64,000 nt of DNA from an uncultured Psychrobacter sp. (lineage in GTDB: Bacteria > Pseudomonadota > Gammaproteobacteria > Pseudomonadales > Moraxellaceae). The stretch's first letter is position 1, and each line of letters begins with the position of its first letter. Below are positions 35,395 through 45,440 of this stretch, piece by piece. The position numbers and the translations under genes were made by a program. The notes beneath the pieces are model-generated. The model was not told where the DNA came from and searched no databases. It was given only the letters and a program-made list of their open reading frames with translations. The stretch covers positions 248,001 through 312,000 of the forward strand of contig CANMUI010000002.1 of NCBI GenBank assembly GCA_947501045.1, written 5' to 3'.

Positions 35395-36234
35395 ATGACT
35401 ACTACCCTTGATAATGAAAATACTGGTAATACCGCTCATATCGAGCTACTAGAACCTATTAGCGAGATGAAAGATCAAAATGATCGGCAGTTTGTGACTG
35501 CTTTAGCACGTGGTCTTGAGCTGCTGCGCTGTTTTACACCGCAGCGCCCTTTTTTGGGTAATCAAGAATTAAGTCAATTAACAGGACTTCCCAAAGGCAC
35601 GATTACGCGATTGACTTACACCCTAGTAAAACTCGGCTATCTAAAACAAACCACCAGCAGCAAATATCAGCTTGCAGCTGGGGTGTTGGGATTCGGCTAC
35701 ACGATGATGGCGAACATGACTATCAATAACTTAGCCACACCTTATATGGAAGAGTTGGCAGATTATGCTAATAGCGCTGTTGCCATGGCTACGCGCGACC
35801 GACTAAGAATGGTTTATTTAAATGTGGTGCAAAGTACAGGTACTACTACCATGCGCCGTAATGTTGGTTCCTACCTGCCCATTCATTTAAGCTCCATGGG
35901 GCGCGCCTGCCTAGCCAGTATGCCACCTGCTGAACAAGAATTCATCCTTGATGCAATTCGCAGTAAGTATAAAGACGATTGGCTCAAGATCAGGCGCGGA
36001 CTGGACAAAGCTTTTAGAGATTATGAGGAATACGGATACTGCTTTTCGATCAGCGAATGGCAAAAGGATGTCAATGCCGTCGCCACTGCACTTATGCACC
36101 CAACCGAGGGTTTGCTAACGTTTAATTGCGGCGCGCCCAGTTTTATGCTTAGCCGCAGCAAACTAGAAGAAGACATTGCGCCGCGTCTTTTGCATATGAA
36201 GAATAATATTGCTAGTAACCTTTATATTGGCTAG
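35395..36234 (+). CDS. IclR-family transcriptional regulator
   Basis: The product is about 279 residues: an N-terminal winged helix (TALARGLELLRCFTPQR, NQELSQLTGLPKGTITRL) and a C-terminal effector domain (VGSYLPIHLSSMGRACLA). It resembles PcaR/PcaU/CatR-type regulators of aromatic catabolism. ATG at 35395 is preferred; a TTG at 35323 would add 24 residues unlike the family. It lies about 80 bases after the MFS gene and is the nearest candidate regulator for the transporter, the acyl-CoA dehydrogenase and the convergent porin. Confidence 0.88.
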   Translation: MTTTLDNENTGNTAHIELLEPISEMKDQNDRQFVTALARGLELLRCFTPQRPFLGNQELSQLTGLPKGTITRLTYTLVKLGYLKQTTSSKYQLAAGVLGFGYTMMANMTINNLATPYMEELADYANSAVAMATRDRLRMVYLNVVQSTGTTTMRRNVGSYLPIHLSSMGRACLASMPPAEQEFILDAIRSKYKDDWLKIRRGLDKAFRDYEEYGYCFSISEWQKDVNAVATALMHPTEGLLTFNCGAPSFMLSRSKLEEDIAPRLLHMKNNIASNLYIG

Positions 36235-36252
36235 TTTAGAATTATTATAAAA

Positions 36253-36288
36253 TTAATGTCAGCGTCCTTTTTAGGATACTGACATTAA
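36253..36288. terminator. Hairpin between convergent IclR and porin genes
   Basis: Perfect 10-base stem TTAATGTCAG (36253-36262) and CTGACATTAA (36279-36288), with an inner TCCT/AGGA pairing. No long T-run, but the position between convergent genes favours a terminator. Confidence 0.6.
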
Positions 36289-36348
36289 ACATAACTGTAA
36301 TTGAGATAAAAGAATAGCAAAATTTCTCAGTGTAGTTTTAATACACTA

Positions 36349-37449
36349 TTAAAACTTATACCTCGCCATCACCTCAACCTCTTGACCGCCGAGTCTCCAA
36401 GGCAGCGTAGTACGACTACGATCGCGCCATTCGACACCAAAATCCAGACCGGGCAAGTAAGTATAGATCAGGTTGACGCTTTTGACATCTAAAGTCGTAT
36501 CCTCCTCATTGTCTACATTGACCTCACCATAACGTAGGTTAGCGCGCAGTTTAGGTGAAAACACTTGCCGATAGCCCACACTAAAGCCCGTTTGTGACAC
36601 CAGATCACCATCCTCAGCATCACAGCCTTGTTCTACTGCCGGGTTTAGCGGGCCTGACGCACATAGTCCAGAATAAACCCCCATACCATCCCCGGTATAG
36701 ACACTGGCATGTAGCGAGCCTTTACCCCACCGATTCTCAGCTAGGTTCAACCTCGTGGCTAATGAGCCGCCTATGCCGATCTTTGAGTCTGAATCGTCCT
36801 CAACGCTTTTATTCACATCGCGGCCCATCACCCCGACGATAAAGTCCAGATCAGGGGCATTAGCATAACCAAAATCAGAGGTATTGGCAGTATAGCTTGC
36901 CACTAAGTCTGGTAGATCGGCGTCATCATTGACCGGCTCCTGCGCGGTAACTCGAAAGCCGTTTTTGGCATAGTGTACGGTTAGATCGGGACGGACATTA
37001 AGGCCACTACCCGCAACAGTACCGACGGCGACGCCCCAAAAGTCCAGCTGTTCGGTTAATAGCGGCGCGACAGCAAAGAACTGACCGTTCCACGTCTTAC
37101 CAAAGGTGACATCATCGACTTGTATAAAGGCATGACGCAGGCGCAGCTCCGCTTGGTCGTTGGCAATATCGCCGCCATAAAAGTCGGTTTCGATAAACGC
37201 TTTTAGGTTTCTATCATCGACTACGGTTTTGGCTTCAAGGTTGATGCGTGATTCACGCACGTCGCCTTCAAAGTCTGAGACATTATTCTCAGGGACGTCG
37301 TCATCAGCAGAGGTAAATAGCCCTTCTGCTTTAACAAACCCGCCTAAAGTTACGGTGGTGTCGCCGTCGTTGATTAATTCAATAGCTTGTGCGTTGGTGC
37401 ATAAGGCTACTGCTGCTAACGCTAGGGTTAACTTTTTTAGATGATGCAT
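36349..37449 (-). CDS. DcaP-like outer-membrane porin (second copy)
   Basis: The 366-residue paralogue of the porin at 25124 shares IELINDGDTTVTLGGFVKAE, GKTWNGQF, LTEQLDF, RPDLTVHYAKNGFR and QEPVNDDADLPDLV. It has a signal peptide ending TNAQA and a terminal aromatic (RYKF). It carries a longer loop with CASG...GCD cysteines, also present in the first copy. It lies 250 bases downstream of the dioxygenase/meta-cleavage operon on the same strand, so it is a good candidate for outer-membrane entry of that pathway's substrate. Confidence 0.85.
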   Translation of the reverse strand: MHHLKKLTLALAAVALCTNAQAIELINDGDTTVTLGGFVKAEGLFTSADDDVPENNVSDFEGDVRESRINLEAKTVVDDRNLKAFIETDFYGGDIANDQAELRLRHAFIQVDDVTFGKTWNGQFFAVAPLLTEQLDFWGVAVGTVAGSGLNVRPDLTVHYAKNGFRVTAQEPVNDDADLPDLVASYTANTSDFGYANAPDLDFIVGVMGRDVNKSVEDDSDSKIGIGGSLATRLNLAENRWGKGSLHASVYTGDGMGVYSGLCASGPLNPAVEQGCDAEDGDLVSQTGFSVGYRQVFSPKLRANLRYGEVNVDNEEDTTLDVKSVNLIYTYLPGLDFGVEWRDRSRTTLPWRLGGQEVEVMARYKF

Positions 37450-37699
37450 GGTCTATAACTCCCTGTTATCGTATTGGTAAATTCCATTTCTAAAACCAAT
37501 TGCCGCTACTCTTTAGCGCAATTTTAGTACAGCTCCTAATACAGTTTCTTTTTGTGCCTTCCTCCTTCATGGCTTGGTTAATGATTATGTCAACGTTTTA
37601 AAAACTAAACGTAGAAACTATAGACTTTTCTTTAAGCTATAAGTAACTACTAAAGTTAAAATAACTCATATCTAACTTCGAAAAACTCTTTAATAAATA

Positions 37700-38479
37700 C
37701 TATTGACCGGCGGTCAAGCCGCCATCACTGACTAAAATAGTGCCTGTCACATATCTCGCTCCTGTTGCACTAGCAAGTGTGACATAAAGGTCAGTATGTT
37801 CTTCAGGAGTAGACACACGTCCTAAAGGTATATGATTGCCCATGGACTCTAGACGGGCGCGATCCGTATTCATTGATTTGTCACGCTGATTTAGTGCATC
37901 GGTACCACTGATAGGGGTATCCGTGGCTCCAGGTGCAACGCCGCAAACACGAACGTTGGGCGCAAAGTCTAAAGCCAGTTGAGCCACCACCCCGCGCAGC
38001 GCATATTTGGAGGCGATATATAAAGGACCACCACCGCCGGGTCGAAAACAAGCGTTAGAACCCGTGGTTATAAGACAGCCATGAGAGTCTTGCAAAGCTG
38101 CATAGCTGGCGTGACCAGCCATTAACACGGCTCGAACGTTAGTTGACATGATTTGCTCAAAACCGTCTTCTAATTCTTGAGCGGACATCTTTTGCAGCTT
38201 TTTAAAAAAGTCCCACACCCCAGCATTGGCGATCATAACATCGAGACCGTTCCACTTCTCAGTTATAGTCGTTACTGCCAGCTCGTTGGTCGCATAGTCG
38301 TTGACATTGCCTACCACGTGACAAAAGTTATCATGACTTAAGAACTCTTCAATCTGTTCAGGCTTACGGACGACGGCAAGGACGCGTGCACCCTCGTCCA
38401 AAAACCTAGTAACTATTGCTTTACCGATACCGCTACCAGCACCGGTAACAATGACTCGTCTATCAAGTAGCATCTGCAT
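37700..38479 (-). CDS. SDR cis-dihydrodiol dehydrogenase (HcaB/BphB-like)
   Basis: The 259-residue short-chain dehydrogenase has VTGAGSGIGKAIV for NAD, the NAGVWDF segment, Ser in TTGSNACFRPGGGG, and Tyr/Lys in LYIASKYALRG. The start and the PGGGGPLYIASKYALRGVV segment resemble HcaB/BphB-type cis-dihydrodiol dehydrogenases, which rearomatise dioxygenase products to catechols. It is the last gene of the run, 62 bases after the dioxygenase beta subunit, which fits that role. Confidence 0.85.
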   Translation of the reverse strand: MQMLLDRRVIVTGAGSGIGKAIVTRFLDEGARVLAVVRKPEQIEEFLSHDNFCHVVGNVNDYATNELAVTTITEKWNGLDVMIANAGVWDFFKKLQKMSAQELEDGFEQIMSTNVRAVLMAGHASYAALQDSHGCLITTGSNACFRPGGGGPLYIASKYALRGVVAQLALDFAPNVRVCGVAPGATDTPISGTDALNQRDKSMNTDRARLESMGNHIPLGRVSTPEEHTDLYVTLASATGARYVTGTILVSDGGLTAGQ

Positions 38480-38541
38480 AATTTTGCCTTAAGATGGGAT
38501 AAAAGGTTGCATAAAAACAGCACAAACCACAGTATAAAAAG

Positions 38542-39090
38542 CTACATAAATACGTTTAGATTCTTGGTCATAAGCGTAGATTGTTGCAAAAGGATGAGGC
38601 GTCCAACTAATCGATAGTCCTCGCCAACTTTACGCCAAACGTCTTTACGTCGTCCCATCAGTGTCGAGTCATCACGCTCAAAGCGGCTGCGATATAGCGT
38701 AAATACCGTATGCACTTCCAACTCGTCCGCTTTATCGGTATGAAAGACCTCTAAGTTTGATATAGCGGTCACTTGGCGAGTTGGTGGATCTTCTGTCCAG
38801 CACATACCGCTATCATTACGTTTTAGACGCATCATGATCGACTCTTTGTCTTCTTCAAATAAAGATACTCTAGCCGTGGTAATCTCTGGGGTGCGGCTTC
38901 TACGTAAGATATTCTCACGTAGCGGTGCCCAATAGATTAGATCATCTTCTAGATTATCTGCCCATTCAGTAAGCAGCTCATGGTTTAATAGATAGGCTTC
39001 GTGATTGATAGCCTTTTGTACCTCAAAAAAGGTCTGCAAATCAACATGTTCACCTTTAGCTTCTAGCGCTAGCAATTCATCCCTTGTCAT
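38542..39090 (-). CDS. Aromatic-ring-hydroxylating dioxygenase, beta subunit
   Basis: The 182-residue product is a SnoaL-like cone fold of the BphE/HcaF type. Stretches include FEVQKAINHEAYLLNHELLT, DDLIYWAPL, RQVTAISNLEVFHT and LVGRLILLQQSTLMTKNLNVF. It forms the structural half of the alpha3beta3 oxygenase. It overlaps the alpha-subunit gene by 14 bases, consistent with stoichiometric coupled translation. Confidence 0.93.
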   Translation of the reverse strand: MTRDELLALEAKGEHVDLQTFFEVQKAINHEAYLLNHELLTEWADNLEDDLIYWAPLRENILRRSRTPEITTARVSLFEEDKESIMMRLKRNDSGMCWTEDPPTRQVTAISNLEVFHTDKADELEVHTVFTLYRSRFERDDSTLMGRRKDVWRKVGEDYRLVGRLILLQQSTLMTKNLNVFM

Positions 39091-40408
39091 GATGAGCTCC
39101 TTGTTGCATTTTTTGTTCTGCTAGTGGAATATTGGCCCAGCTCTCAGCTTCCATAAACTCGCTATAGCGTTTAAAGAATAAACGCTGATTAGCATCCGTA
39201 AGCTGACCTTTGGTAACCGTACCGGGCAAATCAATAGGAACCGCCTCGCCTTTAGTTGGATTCATGCCATAGAAAAGTTTTTGATGGCGAGTCACATATC
39301 CAGCATTACTCATGGTCGCCTGCTCCCAGTTCTCACCATCATCCATCTCCAAAATGCCACTAGGAGAAAAGGTACGCATAGCTCCCAATCGCCATTTATC
39401 TTTTATCTCATCCGACGCTTCACTAGGCACCAATGTCCAGCTATGTAACTCCGTCTCCATTGGCCCTTTGGGTAAAAACGTTCTAAAAGTTAGGTAGCCT
39501 GGCAAAAATGCGAAGTTCGGAAATATCAAGGCTGAGGCTACAGAACCTAGCAGTTTTGCACGTACTTCTCCAAGACGTTTGCTAATTTCAGCCTCACGAG
39601 CGCGCAGATATTTGATAATATCTTTGTCGCCCATCGTCGCTGCATTACCAAAATTATTGGCTAATGAGAACTCCCAGCCATGACCGTTGACACTAGCTTG
39701 ATAAGAGTTTTCATTAGTGACTACGATTCCGCCAGCTTCTTTAAGCGTCGCCTCTGCTGCGCCTAAGTGCGTCCATAAAGCATGATAGATATCACCTACA
39801 AAATTGTCCGCAGGATATTTCCAATTGCATTTGAGCAATGAGCGCGTGGTACCAGGGATAAACTCAGTGCCTTTGTCATCTACATCCAAAATCGCGTCTA
39901 AATACCAACGAAAATCCCCTAAGTAATCTCCTAAAGATGGCGCTTCTTCATCGAAAGTTGCAAACACCAAGCCCTTATAGGTTTCTACGCGCGCTTTATG
40001 TAGTCCCCAGTCCTCTTTTCTAAAACCTTCGGTATTATCATAAAGCTCATTGGCTGGCATGCCGTTTAGTACGCCATCCAAACCAAATGCCCAGCCGTGA
40101 TAGTTACAGACGAATGAGCGAATCTTGCCTTCACCGGCAAAGCAGACTTTGTTGCCTCGGTGCGGACAAGCGTTTAGCATGACGTTGATACTACCGTCTT
40201 TGGCTCTAGCGACAATCACTGCATCTTCGCCAATATAAGTGGTGATAAATTCGCCGTAAGTTTTGACTTGCGACTCATGCGCTACAAAGTGCCAGCAACG
40301 AGCAAATATTTGCTTTAGCTCTTGCTGATAAATAGCGTCATCCCAAAAGATGCGTCTATCTATTAAGCCCTTTTCATAATCTACTAGCGATCGTATATTT
40401 ATTGACAT
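39077..40408 (-). CDS. Aromatic-ring-hydroxylating dioxygenase, alpha subunit
   Basis: The 443-residue catalytic subunit has Rieske ligands C81, H83 (CPHRGNK), C101 and H104 (CNYHGWAF). The mononuclear iron ligands H209 and H214 are in DIYHALWTHLG, with bridging D206. Layout and length match the biphenyl/toluene/3-phenylpropionate dioxygenase group, not benzoate dioxygenase (compare benA at 57605). It would add O2 across the ring of a substituted benzene to give a cis-dihydrodiol. Electrons should come from the ferredoxin and reductase at 47252-48798. The ring substituent cannot be predicted reliably by eye. Confidence 0.92.
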   Translation of the reverse strand: MSINIRSLVDYEKGLIDRRIFWDDAIYQQELKQIFARCWHFVAHESQVKTYGEFITTYIGEDAVIVARAKDGSINVMLNACPHRGNKVCFAGEGKIRSFVCNYHGWAFGLDGVLNGMPANELYDNTEGFRKEDWGLHKARVETYKGLVFATFDEEAPSLGDYLGDFRWYLDAILDVDDKGTEFIPGTTRSLLKCNWKYPADNFVGDIYHALWTHLGAAEATLKEAGGIVVTNENSYQASVNGHGWEFSLANNFGNAATMGDKDIIKYLRAREAEISKRLGEVRAKLLGSVASALIFPNFAFLPGYLTFRTFLPKGPMETELHSWTLVPSEASDEIKDKWRLGAMRTFSPSGILEMDDGENWEQATMSNAGYVTRHQKLFYGMNPTKGEAVPIDLPGTVTKGQLTDANQRLFFKRYSEFMEAESWANIPLAEQKMQQGAHHDKG

Positions 40409-40456
40409 ATTTATCTCCTGACGATAAATGATTTACTGGATTGTAAAAATAATTAT

Positions 40457-42307
40457 TTAAAAGTAGTGAAAGTAGAGGTCTGAGCCTATCTCTTTACTAT
40501 GCATATCTTCGATAAGTTTCGACCAATTCTCTAGCAAAGCTCGCTGATTTAGATAGCCTTTATCGGTGATCTCATTTTTCTCAATGGATGGCGGCTCAGG
40601 TAAAAATGCACATCGACGTATTTTTTTACTGTTACTAAAATTGATCTCGTTATAATCGTTTAATAGCATGACTACTTGATCGACCAATTTCTCAACTTTT
40701 TGCAGCTCGCTTGCGTTTTTCTGCTCCTCACCCAAACCGTGCTCACTAGCCAAGCGCTCAATATTTGGCACAATCAGCAAGCCAAGCTCTGGTTGATTAT
40801 GACCCGTTACAATCGCATCTAGAAAATAAGGTTTTAGGGTGCTAATGACTCCTATTCTGACCTCACCTACGTTGACCCAAGTACCCGAATTTAGCTTGAA
40901 GTTCTCCGAGGTTCTGCCATCAAATACCAATCCCGCTGACGGATCATCTGGATCAATTAAGCGTCCAGCGTCTCCCATTGAATAAAACCCCTCTTCATCA
41001 AAGGCTTTGGCCGTGGCTTCTTGGTTTCGCCAGTATCCTGGAGTGACGTTAGGGCCGCGTACTGAGAGTCCCAATTTATCTTGTACAGGGGTTAATTTGA
41101 TATCCGTCCCTGGTAAGGGAACACCAATATTCACCGCTGAGTCCGATTCAAAATTCAGACAAGTAGCGAAAGGCGCGGTTTCTGTAGAGCCCCAACCCGC
41201 CAGTAGTTTTGGGCTAGTACCGACAAGCTCCATTGATAGCTCAGCCAATCTGTTCCTGGTTTTGTCAGGTAACGCGGCGGCGGCAATAAAAATAACCTTG
41301 ACCGCTGAAAAGAACTTGCGCGCTTGACGATGATTGTCCTCAAACTCTGCTAATAAAGCTTCAATACCAGCCGGGACATTAAAGTGAATATTGGGCTCAA
41401 TAAGCAGCATATTTTCGATAGTACGGCCAATATGGCTCGGTACTGGCTTACCATCGTCAATGGTTATCGTACCGCCATTAAATAAAGCAATATTGACACA
41501 GACGTTGCCGCCAAAGGTATGGCTCCAAGGTAGCCAGCTGACTAAGCTTGGCTTCATATCTGCTAAAAAAGGCCACATCTTATAAAGGGCGAACTGATTG
41601 CTATACATCATTCTATGCGTATTGATAACGCCCTTTGGATTGCCCGTAGAGCCTGAGGTCATCATGACCTTAGCTATAGTATCTTGGGTAACACTACTTC
41701 TTTTTTGGGTCACTTCTTCATCAGTAATTTGCGCTAGGCTGCGAATAGCTGGCACCTCTTCCATATCGGAATTAAAGGCAATACAAGGTATGTCGTAATT
41801 TTCAAGTACAGACTTTGCCGCATCTTTGAAAATGTTAGTATTACTAAAATGAATAACGCCTGGTTTTACAACATCAATAACACTATGAAGACGTCCGAAG
41901 GTCTCACCATATAAGGCATAAGCAATAGAGATAGGCGCTACTGGCACATCAATAGTCATGGCAGCGAAGGCTACTAAAGCATGATTGATAGAGTTTGGTG
42001 CTACTATCATCAGCGGCTTATCTTCTGAGATGTCAAGCGATCCTAAATGCGTTGCGATATTTTTGACTTTGGCTGCAAACTCCTTATAGGATATCTCCAA
42101 CCAACCATCGGCTGCTCTCTCGCGCATACAGACTGTATTCGGCGCGCGCTGTGCCCAGTAATCGATACAATCTAGCATCGTATAGTCGTCTAAATTAAGC
42201 GGCTCTTTATTACGGAATATAACTTCACCGCGAGCATTTTCTTCTGCGATAACATCGTGACGCCCAAGCTTTATCTCTGAGTCCGTTGTGAACGTAAATT
42301 CAATCAT
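40457..42307 (-). CDS. Feruloyl-CoA-synthetase-like acyl-CoA ligase
   Basis: The 616-residue ANL enzyme has P-loop VMMTSGSTGNPKGVINTH and LLAGWGSTETAPF. Its hinge FDGRTSENFKLNSGTWVNVG has the FKLxxGTWV form typical of feruloyl-CoA synthetases and related aryl-CoA ligases. It activates an aromatic or bulky acid with CoA. It stands 48 bases upstream of the dioxygenase alpha gene. A CoA ligase is not part of textbook dioxygenase/meta-cleavage routes, so either the substrate enters as a CoA ester or the acid released by the hydrolase is activated here. Confidence 0.88.
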   Translation of the reverse strand: MIEFTFTTDSEIKLGRHDVIAEENARGEVIFRNKEPLNLDDYTMLDCIDYWAQRAPNTVCMRERAADGWLEISYKEFAAKVKNIATHLGSLDISEDKPLMIVAPNSINHALVAFAAMTIDVPVAPISIAYALYGETFGRLHSVIDVVKPGVIHFSNTNIFKDAAKSVLENYDIPCIAFNSDMEEVPAIRSLAQITDEEVTQKRSSVTQDTIAKVMMTSGSTGNPKGVINTHRMMYSNQFALYKMWPFLADMKPSLVSWLPWSHTFGGNVCVNIALFNGGTITIDDGKPVPSHIGRTIENMLLIEPNIHFNVPAGIEALLAEFEDNHRQARKFFSAVKVIFIAAAALPDKTRNRLAELSMELVGTSPKLLAGWGSTETAPFATCLNFESDSAVNIGVPLPGTDIKLTPVQDKLGLSVRGPNVTPGYWRNQEATAKAFDEEGFYSMGDAGRLIDPDDPSAGLVFDGRTSENFKLNSGTWVNVGEVRIGVISTLKPYFLDAIVTGHNQPELGLLIVPNIERLASEHGLGEEQKNASELQKVEKLVDQVVMLLNDYNEINFSNSKKIRRCAFLPEPPSIEKNEITDKGYLNQRALLENWSKLIEDMHSKEIGSDLYFHYF

Positions 42308-42446
42308 GTCGACTGTCCTTCCATGGTTTAGATCCGTTTGAATCTCTCTTCATCCTTTAAATTCTTTCTTTTACCCTAACTACTACTAAGCTGCCTTTAT
42401 CTAACCTTCTTTATCTATTGTCTACCTTACTGGTCTTTGTCTACTG

Positions 42447-43415
42447 CTAGGCTTTAGGCCACTCGGCAAGCTCGGCATTAAGATCTGACTTTACTGTCTT
42501 AAATTGAGCTACTAATGAATCAACGACTTCTGCTACGCTTTGAATAGATTCAGTTGCGCTTACGCCGTGACCTGCGCCCCAAGTATCTTTCCAGGCTTTA
42601 CTCTCACCGTGTATGTCAGAAAAATCAATTTCTGTACTGCCTTTTGATGACTTTAGATCAAAGCCTGACTTCTCTAAACTGGACTTTAACCAGTTGGCCA
42701 TGACGCCTGAGACCACATCCGAGGTGACAATATCTGCCATCGATGAGTTAACGAGCATATCGCGGTAATCATCGGTCACTAAACTCTCAGGACAGCTAAT
42801 AAAGCGCGTACCCATGTAGGCAAAGTCGGCTCCGAGAGCCAGCAGAGCAGCAATTGATTTGGCACTTTGAATAGCGCCGCCAACGATAATAGGCCCATCA
42901 TAAAAACGGCGCACCTCTTCTACAAAGGCAAAAGCTGAGTACTGACCCGTATGACCACCGGCACCAGAACAAACTAAGATAAGTCCATCGACGCCAGCGT
43001 CTACTGCTTTTTTAGCCTGCTCAGCATTGATCACATCTGCAAACACCTTACCGCCAAAAGCATGTACCCTATCAAGAACACGTTTGGGACTGCCAAGCGC
43101 GGTGACAACGAATTTGGGCTTATAACGCTCAACTAACTGTAATTCGTCTTCAAAGCGATCATAGCTTTTATGGACGATCATATTCATCGCCCACATGCCT
43201 TCATAGTCTGTACCTTTAAGCTCGGCTTCGATTTTATCGAGCCAATTTTCTAGATCAGTAATCGTCCGAGCATTGGGAGCAGGGAAACAGCCTATAATTC
43301 CCGCTTTAGCAGCAGCAATAGTCAAATCAGGACCTGATATCAAGAACATGGGCGCAACGATAACGGGCAATTTCATCTTGTCATATAGTGAGGATACGAT
43401 TTCTCTATTGGCCAT
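42447..43415 (-). CDS. Nitronate monooxygenase-like FMN protein
   Basis: The 322-residue TIM-barrel flavoprotein begins KLPVIVAPMFLISGPDLTIA and has ICSGAGGHTGQ-type phosphate/active-site segment (LVCSGAGGHTGQYSAF) and IIVGGAIQSAKSIAALLALG, the FMN-binding end. Relatives are annotated as nitronate monooxygenases or 2-nitropropane dioxygenases, but many clade members have unknown substrates and some reduce enoyl thioesters. It sits 5 bases after the aldolase gene in the meta-cleavage run, so a role in this pathway is likely, though not established. No nitroalkane chemistry is otherwise visible. Confidence 0.85.
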   Translation of the reverse strand: MANREIVSSLYDKMKLPVIVAPMFLISGPDLTIAAAKAGIIGCFPAPNARTITDLENWLDKIEAELKGTDYEGMWAMNMIVHKSYDRFEDELQLVERYKPKFVVTALGSPKRVLDRVHAFGGKVFADVINAEQAKKAVDAGVDGLILVCSGAGGHTGQYSAFAFVEEVRRFYDGPIIVGGAIQSAKSIAALLALGADFAYMGTRFISCPESLVTDDYRDMLVNSSMADIVTSDVVSGVMANWLKSSLEKSGFDLKSSKGSTEIDFSDIHGESKAWKDTWGAGHGVSATESIQSVAEVVDSLVAQFKTVKSDLNAELAEWPKA

Positions 43416-43420
43416 GATTG

Positions 43421-44452
43421 TTAACCCTTTTGTGCATTGATTAAATCTAAAGCTACATCGACAATCATATCTTCTTGACCGCCTATAAGCTTACGTCTGC
43501 CAACTTCAACCAATATCTCTCTGACATCGATATCGTACTGCTCAGCTACTTTTTCAGCATGGCGCAAAAAGCTAGAATAGACACCAGCATAACCCAACGT
43601 TAACGTTTCTCGATCCACACGAACGGGACGATCTTGTAGTGGTCTGACTAGGCTTTCGGCTGCATCCATGAGTTTGTAGAGGTCACAACCATGCTGCCAT
43701 CCTAAACGATTGATAGCAGCAATAAAGACCTCTAGTGGCGCATTACCTGCGCCTGCACCCATACCAGTTAATGACGCATCTACCCGAGTTACCCCGTTTT
43801 CAACCGCCACAATACTATTGGCAACGCCTAAACTTAAGTTGTGGTGAGCATGGATCCCAAGCTCAGTACTGCTGTCTAAATTGTCACGTAGCGCTTTGAC
43901 CCGATCGGCAATATCGTTCATGTTCATAGCGCCGCCGCTGTCTACTACGTAAACGCAGCCAGCACCATAAGATTCCATAAGCTTAGCTTGCTCAGCAAGT
44001 TTGTCAGGCGCTGACATGTGCGACATCATTAAAAAGCCAATGGTATCCATGCCCATCTCTTTGGCGGTTTCGATATGCTGCTTTGAGACGTCAGCTTCAG
44101 TACAATGGGTCGCTACTCGCACTGAGCGCACGCCAAGATCATAAGCTCTTTTTAGATCTTTTACCGAGCCAATACCGGGCAGTAAAAGCGTCGTTAATAC
44201 CGCTTTATCCAATACGTCAGCGACCGCCTCTAACCACTCCCAATCAGTGTGCGCGCCAAAACCGTAATTAAAACTACTACCGCTCAGGCCATCGCCATGG
44301 GCAACTTCAATAGCGTCAACGCCAGCATCTTCTAGCGCTTTAGCAATATCACGTACATGATCGATACCGTACTGATGACGGATAGCATGCATGCCATCAC
44401 GCAGGGTCACATCTTGGATATATAACTTTTTATCACTTATATGATTATTCAT
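43421..44452 (-). CDS. 4-hydroxy-2-oxovalerate aldolase
   Basis: The 343-residue product belongs to the DmpG/BphI/MhpE family: the start [19 protein letters not shown] (metal and catalytic Arg/Asp), [30 protein letters not shown] (metal His pair) and [18 protein letters not shown]. It splits 4-hydroxy-2-oxopentanoate to pyruvate and acetaldehyde. It overlaps the acetaldehyde dehydrogenase gene by 4 bases; the two proteins form a channelling complex in known systems. Confidence 0.95.
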   Translation of the reverse strand: MNNHISDKKLYIQDVTLRDGMHAIRHQYGIDHVRDIAKALEDAGVDAIEVAHGDGLSGSSFNYGFGAHTDWEWLEAVADVLDKAVLTTLLLPGIGSVKDLKRAYDLGVRSVRVATHCTEADVSKQHIETAKEMGMDTIGFLMMSHMSAPDKLAEQAKLMESYGAGCVYVVDSGGAMNMNDIADRVKALRDNLDSSTELGIHAHHNLSLGVANSIVAVENGVTRVDASLTGMGAGAGNAPLEVFIAAINRLGWQHGCDLYKLMDAAESLVRPLQDRPVRVDRETLTLGYAGVYSSFLRHAEKVAEQYDIDVREILVEVGRRKLIGGQEDMIVDVALDLINAQKG

Positions 44453-45396
44453 GATTTTTCTCCATCTTGTACTTGTCTGGCTAGCGCAATCTTTTCAGCT
44501 GTTTTCAGGGCAGCTGAGGTCATAATATCTAGATTGCCTGCATAAGAAGGTAGATAATGAGCGGCGCCTTCTACCTCAAGAAATATGGATGTTTTTAGTC
44601 CCGTTAGCGTACCGATATCTGGTATATGTAAAGGGTTTTGCTCGGTATAGCGCTCAAACTGCACCTCTTGCTTTAAGCGATAGCCAGGTACATAGCTTTG
44701 TACTTCTTTTATCATCTCAGCGACACTAGCTCTGATATCGTCTTCCTTAGCGTCTTCAGAAAAGGTCAGTACGGTATCGCGCATAATCATCGGTGGTTCA
44801 GCAGGATTGAGCACGATGATGGCTTTGCCTTTTTTTGCGCCGCCCACCTCTTCAATCGCTTTCGAGGTAGTCTCGGTAAATTCATCAATATTGGCCCTAG
44901 TACCGGGTCCAGCTGATTTTGAAGAAATAGAAGCTACGATTTCGGCGTAGTGGACAGGCGCTATTCGTGATACGGCGTGAACCATAGGAATAGTAGCTTG
45001 ACCACCGCAAGTGACCATATTGACATTAAGCTTGGTAATATTAGAGTCGCCATTAACCGCAGGCACGATAAAAGGGCCCACAGCTGCTGGCGTCAAATCA
45101 ACGATAATCTTACCCGCTTCATTGCAGATCTTTGCATGTTTGGCGTGAGCAGAGGCAGAGGTGGCATCAAAAACGATATCGATATCTTGCCATTCAGGCA
45201 TTGCCGTTAGACCATCAATACCTTCGTGAGTAGTCCCTACTCCCATGCTTTTGGCACGAGCTAATCCATCAGACTCAGGATCAACACCCACCATAGCGAC
45301 TATTTCTAAATCTTGAGAGGTCTTGAGAATTTTGATCATCAAATCGGTTCCAATATTGCCTGAACCTATGATCGCGACTTTCGTTTTATCTGACAT
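44449..45396 (-). CDS. Acetaldehyde dehydrogenase (acylating)
   Basis: The 315-residue product belongs to the DmpF/BphJ/MhpF family: NAD motif [16 protein letters not shown], nucleophile Cys in [12 protein letters not shown], and [17 protein letters not shown]. It converts acetaldehyde from the aldolase to acetyl-CoA with NAD and CoA. It lies between the hydratase (45 bases upstream) and the aldolase (4-base overlap), the standard order hydratase, dehydrogenase, aldolase. Confidence 0.95.
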   Translation of the reverse strand: MSDKTKVAIIGSGNIGTDLMIKILKTSQDLEIVAMVGVDPESDGLARAKSMGVGTTHEGIDGLTAMPEWQDIDIVFDATSASAHAKHAKICNEAGKIIVDLTPAAVGPFIVPAVNGDSNITKLNVNMVTCGGQATIPMVHAVSRIAPVHYAEIVASISSKSAGPGTRANIDEFTETTSKAIEEVGGAKKGKAIIVLNPAEPPMIMRDTVLTFSEDAKEDDIRASVAEMIKEVQSYVPGYRLKQEVQFERYTEQNPLHIPDIGTLTGLKTSIFLEVEGAAHYLPSYAGNLDIMTSAALKTAEKIALARQVQDGEKS

Positions 45397-45440
45397 ATTA
45401 TTGACATCCTTTTCGATTAATGGACTTCCTATGCACTTAA

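Noticed and set aside
42447..43415. Evidence for nitroaromatic or nitroalkane degradation.
   Set aside because: Only the family name of the FMN protein suggests it; no nitroreductase, nitroarene dioxygenase signature or nitrite-handling gene is visible.
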